Assembly: GCF_001514065.1 (NCBI RefSeq)
Contig: NZ_KQ948431.1
Span: 201,434-265,433 of the forward strand
DNA: 64,000 bases
Source: Streptomyces antibioticus
GTDB taxonomy: Bacteria; Actinomycetota; Actinomycetes; Streptomycetales; Streptomycetaceae
Reading direction: 5' to 3'
The notes under the pieces are model-generated. The model had not been told where the DNA came from. It searched no databases and saw nothing but the letters and a program-made list of their open reading frames with translations. Below are positions 15,285-23,287 of this stretch, one piece after another (within the stretch, counting starts at the first letter, position 1; each line of letters begins with the position of its first letter). A program made the position numbers and the translations under genes.

Positions 15285-17387
15285 GTGGCAGAGCTGTCCC
15301 GCCGCCGGTTCGTGGTCTACACACTGGCGGCGTCCACGCTGACCGTCGCCGCCCCGCTCGGCTGCGACGCGCCGGCGGCCGAGGGCGCGACCGCCCGGCG
15401 GTCCGACGTCGTCGTGACCGGCACCGACGACGAGATGCTGGTCCTGGAGATCACCCGGGACAACAAGGTCCGCGTACGACTGCCGCGCGTCGAGGTCGGC
15501 CAGGGCGTCACCACCGCCGTCGCCATGATGATCGCCGAGGAACTCGACGCCCGGCTCACCGACGTCGACATCCCGCTGGCCGGGGCCCGGACCAAGGGCA
15601 ACCAGTACACCGGCGGCTCCAACTCGGTCAGTTCGCTGTACGGCCCCGCCCGCAACCTAGCCGCCACGGCCCGGGCCCGGCTCGTCACCGCCGCGGCGCA
15701 CCGCTGGCGGCTGCCCGCGCGCGTGCTGCGCACCCGGGACACCACGGTCGTCGCCCCGGACGGCCGCACCGTCACCTTCGGCTCCCTCACCGAGGCCGCC
15801 GCCCGGGTCCGTCACCCCCGCGTGTCCAGCAAGCCCAAACCGGCGTCCCGGCACCGCGTGATCGGCCACCCGACGACCCGCATCGACGCCCGCGACATCG
15901 TCACCGGCCGTGTGCGCTACGCCGGGGACCTGTCGGCGGCCGGGGCGAAGCCGACCGTGGTGGCCCGTCCGCCCACGCTCGGCGGCAAGGTCGTCTCGGT
16001 GGACGACCGCGCGGCCCGGGCCCTGCCCGGCGTCCTGCAAGTGGTCAGGATTCCCGGGGGAGTCGCCGTGGTCGCGGAGTCCTTCCACTACGCCTTCAAG
16101 GCACGGGACGCTCTGAAGATCCGCTGGTCTCCCGGACCGCTGGCGGAGCTGTCCGACGCGGCCATCCGCGCGCGGTTGCGGGCCGCGGTCCCGCCGCTCG
16201 GCAGACCGCCGCGCGGATCGGCCCAGTTGGAGGAGCGGTTCGAGTTCGCCTTCGTCGGCCATGCCCCGATGGAGGTCCTCACCGCCGTCGCGGACGTACG
16301 GGCCCGCCGTGCCGAGATCTGGTTCTCCTCCCAGTCGCCGATGGGCGCGCGGGAGGACATCGCCGCGGCGGTCGGGCTGCCGTCGTCCGCCGTACGCGTC
16401 CATGTCGTGCGCGGCGGCGGCTCGTTCGGGCGCCGGCTGAACCACGACGCGGCCATGGAAGCGGCCCTCATCTCCAAGAAGGCACGCCTCCCGGTGAAGC
16501 TGATGTGGAGCCGCGCCGACGACATCAAGCACGGCCGGATGCGCCCCGCCTTCCAGCACCGCATCCGGGTCAGCCACGCCGAGGGCCGCGTCGTCGCCTT
16601 CGCCCACGCGACGGCCTCGGTGAGTGAGGCGTGGGAGGGGAAGTCCGCGCAGGGCGGGATCAAGGGAGCCGCCCTTTCCGCCGCCGGCTCTCCGGTGCCC
16701 AGTGACAGCGGCCTCTACAACTTCGGGAAGCTGTCCGGGGATTCGGGCTCCGTCGAGCTGGCGATGCCGCTCGGCGCCTGGCGGTCGGTCGACTCCGGGA
16801 CCGTGCGGGCGGCCGAGGAGATCGTCGTCGACGAGATCGCCCGGACCCTGGGCAAGGACCCGGTGGCGTTCCGCCGTACGACACTGCGCGGCAAGGCCGT
16901 CAAAGCGGTCCTCGACAAGGCCGCCACCGCCGGACACTGGGGCCGGGCGATGCCCGCAGGACAGGCCCAGGGCGTCGCCGTCCACGAGGAGTACGGGTCC
17001 TGCGTGGCCTGCCTGGTCGAGATCGACGCCGCCGACCCGAGGAACCCCCGGGTGACCAGGATCGTGATGGCGGCCGACGTCGGGACGGCCGTCAACCCGC
17101 GCGGACTGGAGGCCCAGCTCATGGGCGCGGCGGTCGACGGCATCTCCACGATCCTGCGGGCCGGCCTCCACATCGACCGGGGTGCCGTCCGCGAGAGCAG
17201 CTACGCCGACTTCCAGTGGGCGCGCCAACGCCACGCCCCCCTCCACTTCGAGGCCCACATCCTCCCCACGGGCGGCGAGCCGGGCGGCGCCGGTGAACTC
17301 GGCGTCCCCGCGGCGGCCGGAGCCGTCGCCAACGCCTACGCCCGCGCCACCGGCACCAAGCCCCGCCGCTTCCCCCTCAACTTCTGA
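15285..17387 (+). CDS. Molybdopterin xanthine-oxidase-family large subunit (IorB-like, Tat-exported)
   Basis: About 700 residues. The N-terminus (ELSRRRFVVYTLAASTLTVAAPLGCDA) is a twin-arginine signal, so the enzyme is probably translocated. It is followed by the Mo-binding fold of isoquinoline 1-oxidoreductase beta-type enzymes: RLPRVEVGQGVTTAVAMMIAEEL, VVRGGGSFGRRLNHDAAMEAA, VKLMWSRADDIKHGRMRP and a C-terminal GGAGELGVPAAAGAVANA containing the likely active Glu. These enzymes hydroxylate N-heterocycles or aldehydes with electrons leaving via 2Fe-2S clusters of the small subunit, which is the next gene. GTG 15285 has AGGGGAG upstream; the 84 residues before it are a shadow. No FAD subunit is nearby, consistent with the IorAB type. 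Confidence 0.9.
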   Translation: MAELSRRRFVVYTLAASTLTVAAPLGCDAPAAEGATARRSDVVVTGTDDEMLVLEITRDNKVRVRLPRVEVGQGVTTAVAMMIAEELDARLTDVDIPLAGARTKGNQYTGGSNSVSSLYGPARNLAATARARLVTAAAHRWRLPARVLRTRDTTVVAPDGRTVTFGSLTEAAARVRHPRVSSKPKPASRHRVIGHPTTRIDARDIVTGRVRYAGDLSAAGAKPTVVARPPTLGGKVVSVDDRAARALPGVLQVVRIPGGVAVVAESFHYAFKARDALKIRWSPGPLAELSDAAIRARLRAAVPPLGRPPRGSAQLEERFEFAFVGHAPMEVLTAVADVRARRAEIWFSSQSPMGAREDIAAAVGLPSSAVRVHVVRGGGSFGRRLNHDAAMEAALISKKARLPVKLMWSRADDIKHGRMRPAFQHRIRVSHAEGRVVAFAHATASVSEAWEGKSAQGGIKGAALSAAGSPVPSDSGLYNFGKLSGDSGSVELAMPLGAWRSVDSGTVRAAEEIVVDEIARTLGKDPVAFRRTTLRGKAVKAVLDKAATAGHWGRAMPAGQAQGVAVHEEYGSCVACLVEIDAADPRNPRVTRIVMAADVGTAVNPRGLEAQLMGAAVDGISTILRAGLHIDRGAVRESSYADFQWARQRHAPLHFEAHILPTGGEPGGAGELGVPAAAGAVANAYARATGTKPRRFPLNF

Positions 17388-17404
17388 TCGCTGGAAGGCC
17401 TCTG

Positions 17405-17863
17405 ATGCCCCGTCACACCTTCGTCCTGAACGGCAAACCGGTCACCGTCGACGCCCCCGACGACATGCCGCTGCTGTGGGTGCTGCGCGACCTGCTGGAT
17501 GTCACCGGCCCCAAGTACGGCTGCGGTGTCGGTGTGTGCCGCGCCTGCACGAGCCATCTCGACGGCGCCGAGATACAGCCCTGCGTCGTCCCCGTCGCCG
17601 ACTGCGCGCGGCGCGAGGTCACCACCATCGAGGGTCTCGCCGACGGCGACACCCTGCACCCCGTGCAGCAGGCCTGGCTCGACTGCGACGTCTCCCAGTG
17701 CGGGTTCTGCCAGCCGGGCCAGATCATGGCCGCGGCCGCCCTGCTGAAGAAGACGCCCGAGCCGACGGACGCCGACATCGACGCGATCGAGAACGTGTGC
17801 CGCTGCGGGACGTACTCCCGCATCCGGGAGGCGATCAAGAAGGCGGCGACCGCCGGGGACTGA
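17405..17863 (+). CDS. 2Fe-2S subunit of the molybdenum hydroxylase (IorA-like)
   Basis: 152 residues with two 2Fe-2S domains. The plant-ferredoxin-type cluster ligands are in YGCGVGVCRACTSHL with a later Cys (QPCVVP). The all-helical second domain has QCGFCQPGQ and NVCRCGTYSRIREAI. This is the usual small subunit that passes electrons from the molybdenum centre. It starts 18 bases after the large subunit behind GGAAGG. The large-before-small gene order is reversed relative to many xanthine oxidase-family operons. Confidence 0.94.
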   Translation: MPRHTFVLNGKPVTVDAPDDMPLLWVLRDLLDVTGPKYGCGVGVCRACTSHLDGAEIQPCVVPVADCARREVTTIEGLADGDTLHPVQQAWLDCDVSQCGFCQPGQIMAAAALLKKTPEPTDADIDAIENVCRCGTYSRIREAIKKAATAGD

Positions 17864-17877
17864 GTCACCTGGGTAAG

Positions 17878-17899
17878 GTCCACTCAGCCACAAGTGGAC
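17878..17899. promoter_or_regulatory. Inverted repeat just upstream of the permease gene
   Basis: GTCCACT and AGTGGAC form a perfect 7-base-pair stem around an 8-base spacer, ending 13 bases before the permease start. It could be a regulator site or a hairpin that tunes translation of the permease separately from the dehydrogenase genes. The role is unknown. Confidence 0.45.
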
Positions 17900-17912
17900 A
17901 GGTAGGTCGCTG

Positions 17913-19385
17913 ATGACGAACGCCCGGGAATCCCTCGACAACAGCCCGAGACAGCTCCAGGTGGAGACGCACGGCCTCGACGTGATCGGCGACGCCGAAC
18001 GCAAGGGCACCCCGCGGACGCTGTTCTGGCCGTGGTTCGGTGCCAATGTCTCCATCCTGGGACTGAGCTACGGCGCCTTCGCGCTCGGCTTCGGCATCTC
18101 CTTCTGGCAGGCCCTGATCGCCGGCGTGATCGGCATCGTCTTCTCCTTCCTGCTGTGCGGCTTCGTCGCCGTCGCGGGCAAACGCGGCTCCGCCCCGACG
18201 ATGGTGCTCAGCCGGGCCGCGTACGGCGTCCGCGGCAACCGGCTGCCGTCGGTGATCTCCTGGGTCCTCACGGTCGGCTGGGAGACGGTCCTGTGCGCCC
18301 TCGCCACCCTGGCCACCGCGACCGTCTTCGACCGGCTCGGCTGGGGCGGCGGCACCGGGACCCAGGTGGTCGCCCTCATCGTGGTCGCCGGGCTCACCGT
18401 CGTCGGCGGGGTCATGGGCTTCGACGTGATCATGCGGCTGCAGACCCTGATCACCGTGGTCACGGGTGTGCTGACGGTCGTGTACGTGTGTCTCGTCGCC
18501 GACCACATCCACTGGAGCACCGTCAGCGACATCCCGGCGGGCTCCGCGCAGGAGTTCATCGGCGCGCTGGTGTTCATGATGACCGGCTTCGGGCTCGGCT
18601 GGGTCAACGCCGCCGCGGACTACTCCCGCTATCTGCCGCGCACCTCGTCGAGCCGGGGCGTGATCGGCTGGACGACGTTCGGCGCGTCGGTGGCACCGCT
18701 GCTCCTGCTGGTGTTCGGGCTACTCCTCGCGGGCTCGTCGACCGCTCTGAACACGGCCGTCGCCGCCGACCCCATCGGCGCGCTGACCACGATCCTGCCG
18801 ACGTGGTTCCTGGTCCCCTTCGCCGTGGTCGCGGTGCTGGGCCTGGTCGGCGGCGCGGTCCTGGACATCTACTCCTCCGGCCTGGCGCTGCTGTCGGCGG
18901 GCCTGCGCATCCCGCGCCCGCTGGCCGCCCTCGTCGACGGCGTGCTCATGATCGCGGGCGCCGTCTACATCGTCTTCTTCGCCGACGACTTTCTGGGACC
19001 GTTCATGGGCTTCCTCACCACGCTCGGGGTCCCGATCGCCGCGTGGTGCGGGATCATGCTCGCGGACATCCTGCTCCGCCGCCGCGACTACGCCGAGCCC
19101 GACCTCTACCGCCCCGACGGCCGCTACGGCGACGTCCCGCTCACGCCCCTGCTCCTCACACTGGCCGCGACCGCCATCGGCTGGGGCCTGGTCACCAACG
19201 CGGCCGCCGACTGGCTGACATGGCAGGGCTATCTCCTCGGCCCGCTGGGCCTGGGCGGCAAGTCGGGCGCCTGGGCCTACGCCAACCTGGGCGTCCTCGC
19301 GGCGCTGGCGCTGGGCTTCCTGGGCACCCTCGCGCTGCGCCGAGGACGGGTGCGTGAGCAGGAGGCGCAGGTGGACGCCGTATGA
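17913..19385 (+). CDS. NCS1-family purine/cytosine-type permease
   Basis: 490 residues with about twelve hydrophobic segments. The opening resembles the CodB/PucI-type NCS1 pattern: GTPRTLFWPWFGANVSILGLSYGAFALGFG, then SRAAYGVRGNRLPSVISWVLTVGWE and GFGLGWVNAAADYSRYLPR. NCS1 symporters import nucleobases, hydantoins, allantoin or related nitrogen compounds using H+ or Na+. The exact substrate is not readable. Its stop overlaps the cysteine hydrolase start by four bases, so transport and hydrolysis are translationally coupled. A plausible inference is uptake of an N-heterocycle used by the neighbouring enzymes. Confidence 0.92.
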   Translation: MTNARESLDNSPRQLQVETHGLDVIGDAERKGTPRTLFWPWFGANVSILGLSYGAFALGFGISFWQALIAGVIGIVFSFLLCGFVAVAGKRGSAPTMVLSRAAYGVRGNRLPSVISWVLTVGWETVLCALATLATATVFDRLGWGGGTGTQVVALIVVAGLTVVGGVMGFDVIMRLQTLITVVTGVLTVVYVCLVADHIHWSTVSDIPAGSAQEFIGALVFMMTGFGLGWVNAAADYSRYLPRTSSSRGVIGWTTFGASVAPLLLLVFGLLLAGSSTALNTAVAADPIGALTTILPTWFLVPFAVVAVLGLVGGAVLDIYSSGLALLSAGLRIPRPLAALVDGVLMIAGAVYIVFFADDFLGPFMGFLTTLGVPIAAWCGIMLADILLRRRDYAEPDLYRPDGRYGDVPLTPLLLTLAATAIGWGLVTNAAADWLTWQGYLLGPLGLGGKSGAWAYANLGVLAALALGFLGTLALRRGRVREQEAQVDAV

Positions 19386-19930
19386 CCACCGGCCACCTGA
19401 CGGTCATCGACATGCAGCGCGTCTTCGCCGACCCGGACAGCCCCTGGGCCACCCCGCGTTTCGCCGAGGCCGCGGAGGGCGTACGAAGCCTGCTGCCGGC
19501 CTTCGGCGACCGGGTGACGTTCACCCGCTTCGTGGCCCCGGAGCGGCCGGCCGGCGCCTGGCAGGCCTACTACGCACAGTGGCCGTTCGCCCTGCAACCC
19601 CCGGACGCCCCCCTCTGGCACCTGACCGACGACTTCGCGGCCACCGCCCCCCATGTCCTCGACGCCCCGACGTTCGGCAAATGGACCCCACAACTCGCCG
19701 CACGCGCAGGCCTGGAAGGCCCGCTGTACCTCACCGGCGTCAGCACCGACTGCTGCGTCCTGTCCACGGCGCTCCCGGCGGCGGACGCCGGCATGGAGGT
19801 GGTGGTCGTCGCCGACGCGTGCGCGGGAGCGGACGACGACTCCCACGCGAAGGCGTTGCAGCTGCTGGACCTGTACCGACCGCTGGTCAGGGTGAGCACG
19901 GTCGCGGAAGTGCTGGCGGACAGGGCATGA
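19382..19930 (+). CDS. Isochorismatase-family cysteine hydrolase
   Basis: 182 residues. The catalytic triad is visible as D10 (VIDMQ), K100 (FGKWTPQ) and C125 (GVSTDCCVLSTA). The family includes nicotinamidases, ureidoacrylate amidohydrolases and carbamoylases. The NCS1 transporter upstream makes an amide or ureide of heterocycle breakdown an attractive substrate, but this is inference. It overlaps both neighbours by ATGA junctions, placing it in the middle of a tight three-gene set. Confidence 0.93.
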   Translation: MTTGHLTVIDMQRVFADPDSPWATPRFAEAAEGVRSLLPAFGDRVTFTRFVAPERPAGAWQAYYAQWPFALQPPDAPLWHLTDDFAATAPHVLDAPTFGKWTPQLAARAGLEGPLYLTGVSTDCCVLSTALPAADAGMEVVVVADACAGADDDSHAKALQLLDLYRPLVRVSTVAEVLADRA

Positions 19931-20631
19931 GCGAATCCCGCGTGGCCCTGCTCGGCGGCGGCTTCTCCACGGACGACGACGGCCTCCTCGACGACTGGAT
20001 GCTCGGTCACGCCCGCACGCCCCGGCCCCGGGTGTGCTTCCTGCCGACGGCGAGCGGCGATGCGGTGGGGTACGCGGAGAGTTTCCTCGCCGCCTTCGAG
20101 GCACGCCGGAACTGCGCCCCGTCCGTCCTGTCCCTCTTCCGCAGGGAACTCGACGACGAGGAGCTGCGCAGCCATCTGCTGGCGCAGGACGTCATCTACG
20201 TGGGCGGCGGCAACACGGCGAACCTCCTCGCGGTCTGGCGCACCCACGGAGTGGACCGGCTGCTCCGTGAGGCGTACGCCCGCGGCACCCTGCTCTGCGG
20301 TATCAGCGCGGGCGCCAACTGCTGGGCGCGGGCCTCCCACACGGACTCCTTCGGCCCGCTCACGGCCCTGCCCGACGGCCTCGGCCTCCTGCCCGGCTCG
20401 GTCTGCCCGCACTACGACTCCGAACCGGGCCGCCGCCCCTCCTATCAGCGGTCCGTGGCCACCGGCGCGCTCCCCGACGGCTGGGCACTGGAGGACGGAA
20501 CGGGGGCGCTCTTCACGGACGGCCTGGTCACGGAGGTCGTGACCCGAGACCCGGCCGCCCAGGTGTACCGCGTCGAACGGGACGGTACCGGCGGTGTCCG
20601 GGAGTTGCCTCTGGTGGGCCGGCTCCTGTGA
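19927..20631 (+). CDS. pepE: Peptidase E (S51 family) dipeptidase-like protein
   Basis: 234 residues. The S51 pattern is clear: VIYVGGGNTANLLAVWR and the nucleophile S127 in LCGISAGANCW, followed by DSFGPLTALPDGLGLLPGSVCPHYDSE. The family includes aspartyl dipeptidases and cyanophycinases. The start overlaps the preceding stop as ATGA. Its coupling to a permease and an amidase suggests a shared nitrogen-salvage role, possibly on aspartyl or other amino-acid conjugates. Confidence 0.92.
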   Translation: MSESRVALLGGGFSTDDDGLLDDWMLGHARTPRPRVCFLPTASGDAVGYAESFLAAFEARRNCAPSVLSLFRRELDDEELRSHLLAQDVIYVGGGNTANLLAVWRTHGVDRLLREAYARGTLLCGISAGANCWARASHTDSFGPLTALPDGLGLLPGSVCPHYDSEPGRRPSYQRSVATGALPDGWALEDGTGALFTDGLVTEVVTRDPAAQVYRVERDGTGGVRELPLVGRLL

Positions 20632-20641
20632 GACTGTCCGG

Positions 20642-21301
20642 GTGATCGAGCCCAGACCAGTGGTGTCCGCCGACGAGATGCACGCCCACCTCGTCGACCA
20701 GTTGAACCTCGCCCTCACCCGCCCCGGGATGTTCGGCGGCGAGTCCGCGATCCTGATGCTCGTCGAACACCTCCTCTTCATGGAGGGGCAGCCCGGGGCC
20801 CGCTGGGACGTGGTGATCCAACCCCTGCGTGAACGGGGCGCGTTCAGCGCCATCGGCGTCAAGGGCGTCTTCCGTGAACTGATCCGGGGCAGCGACGACA
20901 ACGACGTGAGCTCGGTGCACGCCGAGTTCGCCCACCGGCGTGGCTGGCTCAAGCCGGACCGGCTCCTCGACTCCCGTACTCATCAGGCCCTCATGGGCCG
21001 GGTCCGCGACTGGGCCGCCGAGGACAGGCAATGGGCCGACGTCGTCGCCGAGTTCGGGGAGCCGTCGGTCCTCTTCGGCAGCACCAACCCGAGGTACGGC
21101 AAGACCCTCGCCTACGTCAGCGAGAACCGCGACCACCCGATGGTGTTCTTCCACCTCTGGAACGGCACCCTGGACGAGGCGTCGCCCGTGTGGGAACCGG
21201 CCTACGAGCAGCCCGTTCTGTGGGCCGTGCGCTTCGGTGACGCGCACTTCGACGAGGCCTTCGTCCGCACCCCCGCCGGACACCGCCTCCGCCCCCAGTA
21301 G
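20642..21301 (+). CDS. Conserved hypothetical protein
   Basis: I do not recognise a family. It is about 219 residues from the GTG at 20642 (VIEPRPVVSADEM), is mostly polar and shows no signal peptide or membrane segment. It contains FGGESAILMLVEHLLFMEGQPGARWDVV and PMVFFHLWNGTLDEASPVWEPAYEQPVLWAVRFGDAHFDEAF. The last part suggests a compact mixed alpha/beta protein. It starts ten bases after peptidase E, so it may be the last gene of that operon. Codon use matches its neighbours. The ribosome site is weak, making the start uncertain. Confidence 0.65.
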   Translation: MIEPRPVVSADEMHAHLVDQLNLALTRPGMFGGESAILMLVEHLLFMEGQPGARWDVVIQPLRERGAFSAIGVKGVFRELIRGSDDNDVSSVHAEFAHRRGWLKPDRLLDSRTHQALMGRVRDWAAEDRQWADVVAEFGEPSVLFGSTNPRYGKTLAYVSENRDHPMVFFHLWNGTLDEASPVWEPAYEQPVLWAVRFGDAHFDEAFVRTPAGHRLRPQ

Positions 21302-21395
21302 TTGGCGTTATCCGGTGGGTACAGGAGTGGCGGTTGCCGTGTTCAATCACTTCTGTCGCGACACGTTCGGACGTCCCCACACGTCAGGAGGCACC

Positions 21396-22625
21396 GTGAT
21401 CGCCGCTCCCGAACCGGAACTCACCGCGCAAGACATCATCGAACGAGCCGTGCGGCTGCGGCCCGTGCTGCTCGAACGCCAGCCGGAGACCGAGCGGCTG
21501 ACGCACTACCCGAAGGACACCCACGAGGACTTCCTGCGGGCCGGCTTCTACCGGATGCTCCAGCCACGCAGGTACGGCGGCTACGAGTTCGGCCTGCCCG
21601 TCTTCTACCGCGTGGTCACCGAGATCGCCCGTGGCTGTCCCTCCACCGGCTGGGCCCTGTCCCTCTCCGCCGCCCACGTCCTCCAGGTCGCCGGGTTCTT
21701 CGAGGAGCGGGCCCAGGACGAGATCTTCGGCGCCGACGGCGACTTCAGGGCGGCGTCCACCGTCGTCCCCGTCGGCGTCGCCCGTCCCGACGGCGACGGC
21801 CATGTCGTCCTCGACGGCACCTGGCCGTACTCCTCGGGCGCCCCCTACTCCACCCACTACCTCGGCCAGACCCTGGCGGCCGGTGATCCGCCCGGACCCG
21901 TGCTGCTGTTCGTGGTCCCGCGCTCGGCGTTCACGGTGCTCGACGACTGGCACGGCGTCCTCGGCCTGCGCGGCAGCGGCTCCAACAGCGTCCGCATGGA
22001 GAACGCCCGCATCCCCGCGTACTTCACGTGCGAGGCCAGCCTCGTCGACCTGCCCGTCGAGGGCGGCAGCGTCGGATCGAAGCTGCACGGCAACCCGATG
22101 TACGCCCACCGGGCGCCGAGTTTCTACCACGGCGAACTGGCCGCCGTGATGACCGGCATCGGATACGCGGCGGCGGACGAATACGCGCGCGCTCTGTCCG
22201 GCCGCCCTCTCCTCCTGGAGCCCGACCGCACCCGCGCCGACCTGCACGACTACCAGCGTCACCTCGGCGAGGCACTCGGTCTCATCCGCACCGCGGAGGC
22301 GGCGCTCCAGCACACGGCCGCGGACTGGATGGAGACCTGCCGCCGCGGTGTCGCCGGCGAGGCGCCCTTCACCATGGCGGAGGACAACCGGCTCGCCCTG
22401 ATGTTCCTCAACGCCGGACGCCTGGCCTGGGACGCCCTGCAGAACATCCTCTTCCGCACGGCCGGATCCCGACACGCCCGCGACGGCGAGCGCATGCAGC
22501 GCTACTTCCGGGACGCCGCCACGTACTGGACGCATGTCGGCCCGAGCATGGCCGAGCCCCTCTTCCGCAGGGTCGGCTGCGACCGCCTCGGCCTGCCCTC
22601 GGACCACATCCCGCTGATTCCCTGA
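21396..22625 (+). CDS. Acyl-CoA dehydrogenase-fold flavin monooxygenase (HsaA/HpaH-like)
   Basis: 409 residues. The fold of two-component flavin-dependent oxygenases is suggested by RLTHYPKDTHEDFLRAGFYRMLQPRRYGGYEFG, RGCPSTGWALSLSAAHVLQVAGF, a DGTWPYSSGAPYSTHYLG stretch, DWHGVLGLRGSGSNSVRMENARIPA and a C-terminal four-helix part. These enzymes hydroxylate phenolic or steroid-like substrates with reduced flavin supplied by a separate reductase. No reductase gene is adjacent, so it must borrow one. A perfect AGGAGG precedes GTG 21396; the long upstream extension of the frame is a shadow of the preceding gene. Confidence 0.88.
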   Translation: MIAAPEPELTAQDIIERAVRLRPVLLERQPETERLTHYPKDTHEDFLRAGFYRMLQPRRYGGYEFGLPVFYRVVTEIARGCPSTGWALSLSAAHVLQVAGFFEERAQDEIFGADGDFRAASTVVPVGVARPDGDGHVVLDGTWPYSSGAPYSTHYLGQTLAAGDPPGPVLLFVVPRSAFTVLDDWHGVLGLRGSGSNSVRMENARIPAYFTCEASLVDLPVEGGSVGSKLHGNPMYAHRAPSFYHGELAAVMTGIGYAAADEYARALSGRPLLLEPDRTRADLHDYQRHLGEALGLIRTAEAALQHTAADWMETCRRGVAGEAPFTMAEDNRLALMFLNAGRLAWDALQNILFRTAGSRHARDGERMQRYFRDAATYWTHVGPSMAEPLFRRVGCDRLGLPSDHIPLIP

Positions 22626-22728
22626 TCCGCGGGGGAGTGGCGCAGTCCGGATCGGGTACGTGAGCAGGACGCGCCCGGGACCGAGCGCCCGGGCGAGCCG
22701 TACGACCACCGCTACCAGGGGATTCACC

Positions 22729-23133
22729 ATGGACACACCCGCGCACGACAACACCACACCCGCCCGGCGGGCGCTGGACGCGCTGGCCGAGAACACCGAG
22801 GACACGGTGGCGCTGGACACGCTGGTGAGCAGTGACGTCCTCGTACCGGTGCCGGACGACGCCAGTGAGGAGGACGCCGACAACCCCTCGGCGGTGGCCC
22901 TGCCGGTCATCGAGCAGCCCGGCGGCGATCCGGTGGTGCCGGTGTTCACCTCGGAGGACGAGATGGCCGGGCTGCTGCCCTTCGTCTCCCGCTACCGGCT
23001 GGTGCCGCTGGGCGCGCTCGCCGCGGAGTGGCCGACGGACGACCTGGCCCTCAGCATCGACGCCGCGTCCGCGCACCCGCTGACCCTCACCTCGGAGGGC
23101 GTGCGCACCCTGCTGGGCCGCGCGCACGGCTGA
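22729..23133 (+). CDS. SseB-family protein
   Basis: 134 residues. It begins DNTTPARRALDALAENTEDTVALDTLVSSDVLVPVP and has the SseB N-terminal layout, including GGDPVVPVFTSEDEMAGLLPF and a C-terminal LTLTSEGVRTLLG. The family is widespread in actinomycetes with no defined biochemical role; some members accompany type III secretion elsewhere, but nothing here suggests that. It is monocistronic and followed by a clear hairpin. Confidence 0.85.
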   Translation: MDTPAHDNTTPARRALDALAENTEDTVALDTLVSSDVLVPVPDDASEEDADNPSAVALPVIEQPGGDPVVPVFTSEDEMAGLLPFVSRYRLVPLGALAAEWPTDDLALSIDAASAHPLTLTSEGVRTLLGRAHG

Positions 23134-23148
23134 CCGGGGGACCCGCTG

Positions 23149-23180
23149 GGGGAGGAACGGCGCCGACTCCGCTCCTCCCC
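23149..23180 (+). terminator. Hairpin terminator after the SseB-like gene
   Basis: GGGGAGGA-A-CGG pairs with CCG-C-TCCTCCCC around an 8-base loop: eleven pairs with one internal A-C mismatch. It lies 15 bases past the stop and between convergent genes. Confidence 0.75.
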
Positions 23181-23287
23181 GGACGTCCACGATCGACGTG
23201 ATGTGACGATATGACTACGGGGCGGTGGCGTCGCTCCGGGAAGCGCGGCACCTGTCCGCAAAGCGCGGCGTATTGCGACGGACCGGG

